From Portulaca oleracea (Eukaryota > Streptophyta > Magnoliopsida > Caryophyllales > Portulacaceae), in assembly GCA_029582165.1 (NCBI GenBank), contig CM055876.1, positions 14,817,001 to 14,881,000 of the forward strand: 64,000 nt of DNA, in the 5' to 3' direction. The translations under genes and the position numbers were made by a program. Positions 57,599-64,000 of the stretch are shown here, piece by piece. The notes below the pieces were generated by a model, which was not told the DNA's origin, did no database searches, and saw only the letters and a list, made by a program, of their open reading frames with translations. Position 1 is the stretch's first letter. Each line of letters begins with the position of its first letter.

Positions 57599-58556
57599 AT
57601 GGGGAAGTATTATCAAGGAATTGTTTCAATCAAACGAAGAAGAAAAGGGTTCAACCAGCGTGATGACGAATATTTGCTGTATTTGAGTTACACATGTTTC
57701 TACGGTAAATCCTTACACTTTTACAAGTGTTTTCCGCTTAAAAAGGAGGGGCTTGACCCGACCCGGTTGGAGGGACTGCGTGAGACTGTTTGGGGTTGGT
57801 GGCAGCAGCTGTTTATGGACACTGACGTTGCCTTGGATGATCCCCATGCTGCAACCCGTCAAGTTTTGGTCGGGTTAGAGGACTTGATCAGGGTCGGTGA
57901 TGTGTCCATGGCACTGGATGTTGGTGTTATAGTTTGTGAGCATGATAAACCCAACCGTGAATCAGTACAACACAATCAGGATTTGGATGAAGAAGAAGAA
58001 GATGATCATGATGATTCAGAGTACAATCTTGATGATTTGGATGATGAACCCGAGTACCCAGATGAGGATTTGGGTAATGAACCCGAGTACCCAGATGAGG
58101 GTTTGGATGATGAAGAAGAAGAGGAGCCAGAATACCCTGATGAATCAGAGTATTACAGAGATGATGACATGGGAAGAGTATGAGCCAATGGACCCAGATG
58201 AGGGTATTCTATATGATGATTACAATGTTGAAGGAATGGAAATCGAGGAGGAACCAGAAGAAGAAGAAGAAGAAGATGAGGAGGAGGCAGCAAGGGCACA
58301 ATTTGAATGGGTTAAACAAGTAGTGATTGGAAGTGGGGTGTCTGTGGAGCAAATTTCAGAAGCCAAGGTACCCTTGCCTGGTGGTTGCTGTGCCATTTGT
58401 TTGGACGAGTTTGAGGACAATGTCCACGACTATGTGTTTATTCTGCTTTGTTCCCATGTCTTCCATGTAGGCTGCCTCATACCCTCCATTCTCAAGGGTA
58501 ATTTTAGTTGTCCATCCTGTAGGCATCACATTCTTGATCCTCATTTGCTCTCTTAA
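57599..58556 (+). CDS. Acidic RING-H2 finger protein, one frameshift
   Basis: The ATG at 57599 opens a frame whose first 120 residues have no domain I recognise. An acidic zone follows, with three EPEYPDE units (about 57960-58160), and a stop at 58183. The protein clearly continues in the next frame from about 58174 (acidic again, Glu-rich at 58240-58290) and ends at 58556 with a complete RING-H2 finger. Its ligands are CAIC, then C-x-H, H-x2-C and CPSC (CX2CX16CX1HX2HX2CX11CX2C). RING-H2 proteins are usually E3 ubiquitin ligases that bind an E2 enzyme. The break fits one extra G in GGG at 58171-58173. It is either a recent pseudogene, a natural frameshift or an assembly error. The intact zinc ligands argue for a gene that was functional until recently. 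Confidence 0.75.
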
Positions 58557-60640
58557 TCAGGCCACTTTTGATTCCTAATTCTTTCATTCTTTCAAGGGGA
58601 TACCTAACCCAGAGGCTCTAGTTGTTCACTAACATGTAGACAAGCATTTGTTGATCCAGTGTTTTACTTGGGTATGCTAACTCAATGCCCATCAGGAAAT
58701 ATTACATTACATTGCGTAAAAATAGTAGTATATTGCAATCTTACTTTTATACATTACATTGCCTAAAAATAGTATATTGCAATCTTACTTTAATTTTGTG
58801 CATTGATGGATTTTAATGCTTTCCCGATTAATTAGCTTGATAGTTTGGATAATGTTGAACTAGTTTCTCAATTATTGAAACAGTGTATCCATATATATTT
58901 TATATCTTGCACCTAATTTAAGTCCATCACAAGAAAATAAAGTATTCTACTTTAGACAGCTAAGTCCATTGTTAGCTCTAGAAGTTGGACTTTGAACAAG
59001 AATTCTCAGTAAACATGGGCAGTAGTAAGTTAAGATACTCCCAGCCCTTGAGTGTAATACTAAACTTCATTTCATCAAACTATATCTACAATATCTTTGC
59101 CCCAAAAAGAATGGGGGGGGGGGGGCAAAAAAAGGCTCATGTCAACAGTAATTGTTATATACTGTTTTGAGCCATCCCTAGTTGAATGATTCCATAATCC
59201 GTGCTGGTAAGTGGTGTTTGACTGAAGATAGTCTTAGTCCTTGGGTGTAATGCTGGAATTTATTAATCAAATATGCCAGCAATTCTTTTTTTTAAAAATA
59301 ATTTAAAGTCTGAACATGCTGATGAGTTTGTTACAGCCATGTGAAAAATAGCATTAAACAACATCATGACAGCTATAAAAATTAAAAAAAAAAAACCAAC
59401 AAGAACATCACAACATAGACAGTCAAAATAAAGAAAAAAACTAATTGTTAGAATTTGCAAATCTTTCTCTACTTCATTCCTCCTTGAGCGGTTTCATTGT
59501 AGATGTAGGGCTCTCATGAATGAAACATGTACCACAAACACAACCAAACTTTGTCATTTTGCACACCATATAATCCAAGTTATCTTGAGGAAGCTCCAAA
59601 GATTCCTCAAGCATTATTCCTACAATTCTTGCTATATATACACTATTACAGAGCCATCTCCTTTGAAGGACTCCTCGATTCCGTAATTAGTGTTTGGTTT
59701 AGTGTGGGCTTCTAAGCAATAATGAAAACAATACAAGAAGAAGAATTTTAGGGGCTGCAGTAAGATGAAAATGCCAGCAAAACTGTACAGGTGAGGCGTA
59801 ATCCTGATAAGTTGACAAGGATGGGCCAGCGAATCAGTGCCACCGTAGTTTCGAATGTTTTGATGGATTTATATATTCTTGTTTCTGTTGATTTCAGCTC
59901 TTGAGGCTCTGCTGATTTTTCAAAAACATGTAGATAAGCAGTTGTAGTAGAGTGTTTACTTGGGTAAGTTAACTCAATGCCTACGAGGATATTACACTAA
60001 ATTGCACAAAAATAGTAGATTGCAATCTTGCTTAAGTTGGGCCTTTGAACTAGAACATTAATCTCAGCAAATGTACATGTGCAGTAGTAAGATACTCGGA
60101 CGCAACTTAAAACTTTATTTCGTCAAATTATGCCTACAGACTACAATTATTCAGTTACTGTCATATGCTATTTTGGGCCATCCCTACTTAAATGATTCCC
60201 TAATCCATATTGGTGAGTGCAACTTGACTGAACATATAACCTTGCTGGCCCTTGCGTGTAGTACTTGAATTTATTTGTCAAAAAGCAATCAAAAAATATC
60301 TTAAATATCTTATTTTTCATGAAATTAATATTTTCCTTCATCAAATTATGGCTACAATTATTGTTATATACTATTATAAAGCCACCTTCATTTGAATGAT
60401 TCGGCAATTAGTACTTGATCTATAGTTTTGCCCACCAAGCAATAATAAAAACAATACAGCAAGTACACTAACAGGCCACAGTTAAGGGCAGGCAGTAGTA
60501 AGATGAATATGTCAGCAAAGGGATGTACAATACTGACCAAATTACGATAAGGATGGTCCAGAACATTAACGTGACAACCACCAACTTGTTGAGTTTTTGG
60601 TTGATTGATTTTATTCGTCTTTCTGTTGATTTAAGCGTGT
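58557..60640. other. 3' flank of the RING gene with a tandem segmental duplication
   Basis: 58633-59740 and 59927-60460 are diverged copies of one segment. Matching blocks include ACTTGGGTA..TTAACTCAATGCC, AAAATAGTAG..ATTGCAATCTT and AAGCAATAATRAAAACAATACA. The second copy is shorter. A run of 15 G lies at about 59112. No gene seen. Confidence 0.6.
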
Positions 60641-61828
60641 AATTGTAACCCCGTCCTATTGAGTATTAGTCTGTCATACCACCTGAATTGAGTTGGACAA
60701 ATTTGACTCGTTTGTCTACACTCCCTCATTTCAGGGCACCGCAATAGTTACATGAATCAAGTCACTCATTACGAATTGCAACTTTATAAAGTTAACGAAT
60801 AAGTTATAATTCAACCGTACCATAGCTAGGTCTGGAACTTTGACAACTCTAGTTACATAAGACAAAAGAAAGGGTCACCATATTGTATTAATCAAGAGAG
60901 ATATCACTTTTTTTTATAGTTGGAAGCCAATAATGTTAAAAAGTATCAAAAAATGCTATAAAGTATCTGCAAAAACAGTACAAATAGTAGAAACAAAACA
61001 ACAAAACTAAACAACAACAGCTAAAAGATACAACCATGTAAACCAAAAAAAGTCAGCTACAAAACCAACTAAAAAGCAATTCACTTCTTTGATGGTATAA
61101 CCTTTAACCCACAAACCTCTCTTACCAAATCCTCTTGCAATCAAACGTCATTTCAATATTCTTTGTATCCTTAAACTGTCATAATGCTTCAATAATAATC
61201 GACTTAGTCCCATAAAAACAAATAATCGTCTTAGCCTGCCGAGAAACTTCCAAAACCAACCTCCTAAGAGAGACTTCACTTTGGTACACGCTAGGAATGG
61301 TAAACTTCAACTATGGAACGGGAAAACGCTAAAGTTGCCAAAACACTACATGCAGACATGTCAGTGGATATGACAACTGTAGGCTTATCTGCTGACCATG
61401 ACTTGAACTTGGCACAACATTATGAAAGGGACACAGAATCAGAATCAACCCCGGAAGATTACATTGAAAATGAACTATAAACATTTTTACTCATTTCATT
61501 ATTTTCTGAACCAGTTGCAAACTCAGGTAATTCCAACAGTGAACAACTTTGCAGAATCCTGCTAAATAACAGAAATAAGCAAAAAGCAACAAAAAAATGG
61601 CACCTCTCCCCCATTCTACACAAACACAACCCTGTTGAAAGCTCTACCACATCACTACAAATCCTGATAAGGGAAGAGAAGAAACATTTAAATTCCATCA
61701 CCAAGATTGCCAATTTAGTTTGCGGTACCCATCCCCTCCAATCTCCTATCCCTCTTCTCTGATTCAACCCACTGCTAGGGTCTATTGTACCTGGTCGTCG
61801 ACCAAATTAACAGACCTTGGCTTTATTT
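60641..61828. other. Intergenic; 3' flank of HMG-CoA reductase
   Basis: The last few hundred bases before 61829 probably hold the 3' UTR of the minus-strand HMG-CoA reductase gene. 61080-61300 read on the minus strand has coding-like words but stops, perhaps an old repeat fragment. No other gene. Confidence 0.4.
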
Positions 61829-64000
61829 CTAAGAAGCAGCAGCTTGGGAAATATCTCGGCTCGATCTGTTGTATTTCAAGTGGCTCCTTACAAGTTGCCC
61901 AGCGGCAATTGCAGACATCAAAGACAGCTCCCCAGCAAGAACTGAACCAGCAACAATGGTGGCCAGCAACCGGGCATTCCCACCAGCACACTCCCTGTTT
62001 GCACCCTTGACCCCAAGAAGGTTAAGGCATGCTGACTGCGAAGCTAGTTGAGTACCACCCCCAACAGTTCCAACCTAGTACCAAAAAGAAAATGCTCAGA
62101 ATCACCAACTCGAACAAATGACACTTGGATGACAACACCATAAACACGACAAATTCATTAGACATTCCCGCAAGACACACTAAAGTTATACTAATTTTAA
62201 TAGGGTATGGAATACATGGGATGACACAAATTAACTACACATGAGCAAGTGACAAGTTTTCATCAAGGGATCTGCCAACAGTTGCACAAGTCCTCATCTA
62301 AAGCCTGTAAGCAGTTACTACAGACAAGTGAGGCAGTTTTTTAGGGAGGAGAGCACTTTATGGGAAATCAGACACCCATTTGTAACTATTTTTGGCAACA
62401 GATGGCAAGATCAAGCAAGTGAAAGAATGAGAAAAATTATTCAAGCCCTTAGCTAAATAAATGGTGCAATCTTCCATATGTCAACTAAATCAATCAGATG
62501 GCTACAATAACATAAATCAACCAAGTCAGCTAATAACAGTAATTTCTTTTAAAGCAGCATAGGAAACAAATGGAGCAATCTTCCAAATGTCAGGTAAGCC
62601 AAATGAAAAGGATATCTGACAAAATTAAAAATTTAGAAGAAAAAAAAAGGAAACAATGGCCCCATGGGTTTTTATACTGAGAACGGGCATAAATGAAAGT
62701 ATTCGAAGCTGAAGTACCTCAATGGATGGCATGCTAACAGAGATGTGTAAATCCTTCCCATCGTTGATGGCTTCCATCATAGTAATACAGTGAGAACTCT
62801 CCACATTTTGTGCAGGATCCTGCCCAGTGGCAATGTAAATTGCAGACACGATATTGGCAGCATGCGCATTAAACCCTCCGAGTGCCCCGGCCACAGCAGA
62901 GCCAGTGAGGTTCTTAAGCATGTTTAGCTCCACAAGAGAAGCTACATCTGTCTTAAGAACCTTTTTTACCACTTCTTCCTTTATGACAGCCTCACAAACC
63001 ACAGATTTCCCTCTGCCTTCAATCCAGTTAACAGCAGCTGGCTTCTTGTCTGAACAGTAATTTCCTGGGCATGGGCATGAGGCACCTCATTTAATTACAG
63101 TATTAAGAAATGAAAATTCAAGCCAACGCATAGAAGTCACACGACGCTGAACAAAAGATTTGGTTTCTCCATGTAACTTTCGAAATTGGGCAGGCACTCA
63201 CCAGAGATGCCAATGACATCCATGTCTGGGAAATCACTTTGAAGAAAATCTAACACATTTTGGACACCTTTGGAGACCATATTCATCCCCATAGCATCTC
63301 CAGTACTGCAAGAGAACCTGATGTACAAATTCTTCCCAGCAATTGCACACTTAACCTCTTGAAGCCTTGCAAACCTGCTTGACCTGTAATCACCCAACCA
63401 TATTAAATTTTTATTTACCCCCATAAGAGGATTTTTTTTTAAAAAAAATTAAAAAAAGGGTCAATGCCCATCAGGTGACAACAGAAACCAATCATCATCA
63501 ATACAGTAACAATGAAGAGGATTCTACTTACACCAGCAAAAAAAAATCTCACAAATTCAACGCCTACATATAATAAGCCCATAACTCTAAGGGTCAAAGC
63601 AATCAATCCACATCTCTTTCCGAAAACATTTCTTAAATAAGGCTAATCATAGCCAACTTCTCTGGGTACTCCCAACTCCCAAGAATTTCCCAACACCAAA
63701 ATGGAAACAATCAGGATCACATTATTATCAGCAAGAGTCCAACCAACCCTATTTCCATTTCTATCTACTAGGACTTCCAATCATAGCAAAAGAAATTCAA
63801 ACACTCCCACTTATCTTTTTTTTTAAAAACAAATTATTAGACAAAAAGGGCAAGAACACATACTTGTTGAACACAAGAGAGAGTGTCTCAAAGTTATCAG
63901 GATCCTCAAGGAAGAACTTAAGCTCAGCAGCTCGTCTAGCAGATCCGAACCTAACAACAGGAGCCCTCGTCATCTGATCCTTCAAGATCACACTATTGGC
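61829..64000 (-). CDS. HMGR: 3-hydroxy-3-methylglutaryl-CoA reductase, last four exons
   Basis: The catalytic half of HMG-CoA reductase, which makes mevalonate from HMG-CoA with two NADPH, the committed step of cytosolic isoprenoid synthesis; plant enzymes are anchored in the ER. Minus-strand exons are 64000-63864, 63383-63202, 63064-62718 and 62074-61829, all with GT-AG introns, and phases agree. The second exon has the NADPH motif DAMGMNM. The third exon starts in [14 protein letters not shown] (catalytic Lys) and holds GQDPAQN (catalytic Asp). The last has the second NADPH motif GTVGGGT, the catalytic His in RSHLKYN and the adjacent KYNRSS serine, the known SnRK1/AMPK-type phosphorylation site. 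It ends [10 protein letters not shown]. The N-terminal membrane domain and HMG-CoA binding part lie beyond 64000. No frameshift or missing residue is seen. Plants have several HMGR paralogues; which one this is cannot be told. Confidence 0.96.

Noticed and set aside
1..64000. A coordinated gene cluster or novel enzymatic system.
   Set aside because: The host genes (FRS, membrane protein, TPR, RING, HMG-CoA reductase) are unrelated and far apart; I found no functional cluster.

Overview
This is nuclear DNA from a flowering plant, almost certainly a eudicot. It has spliced genes with GT-AG introns, plant-specific gene families (FAR1-related, plant-type HMG-CoA reductase), and nested LTR retrotransposons with plant tRNA-Asp and initiator-Met primer sites. 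It also carries hAT, Mutator, Harbinger, Stowaway and CACTA DNA transposons. I cannot name the species.

Layout. 1-15300 is repeats. A Ty3/gypsy-type LTR and primer site (1-2853, minus) carries a nested solo LTR (1047-2424). Next is a complete pol-less LTR element (3550-10830, minus) with perfect AAGAA target duplications and one intact 398-residue ORF. A CACTA end, a Harbinger-like element and a Mutator-like element (14126-15292) follow. 16079-18047 is a two-exon FAR1-related (FRS) gene. 19740-21900 is a decayed, rearranged duplicate of that locus, itself hit by a hAT element. 22172-22528 (minus) encodes a small conserved membrane protein. 24317-25831 is another LTR of the TGTTCGG family. 26640-27489 is a frameshifted TPR gene. 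28518 to about 34370 is a truncated gypsy element whose gag gene is split by a Harbinger-like insertion and whose 3' part is an array of short palindromes.

38015-38516 is a solo LTR. 39660-52852 is an old copia element (minus) holding three nested insertions. These are a solo LTR inside reverse transcriptase (40580-41480), an LTR-like foldback element (44052-45117), and a complete gag-only copia element on the opposite strand (45376-52589). A LINE fragment and a mariner/Stowaway-type element follow. Host genes resume with an acidic RING-H2 protein (57599-58556, one frameshift). The last four exons of HMG-CoA reductase (61829-64000, minus) run off the right edge.

The host genes do not form a pathway. 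HMG-CoA reductase is the committed step of the mevalonate pathway, the FRS protein is a domesticated Mutator transposase, and the RING protein is a candidate ubiquitin ligase. Most of the biology visible here is transposon nesting, for which target duplications give a relative order. I found no bacterial-style system. The most novel material is the pol-less elements with intact ORFs, the palindrome array and the hairpin LTR.
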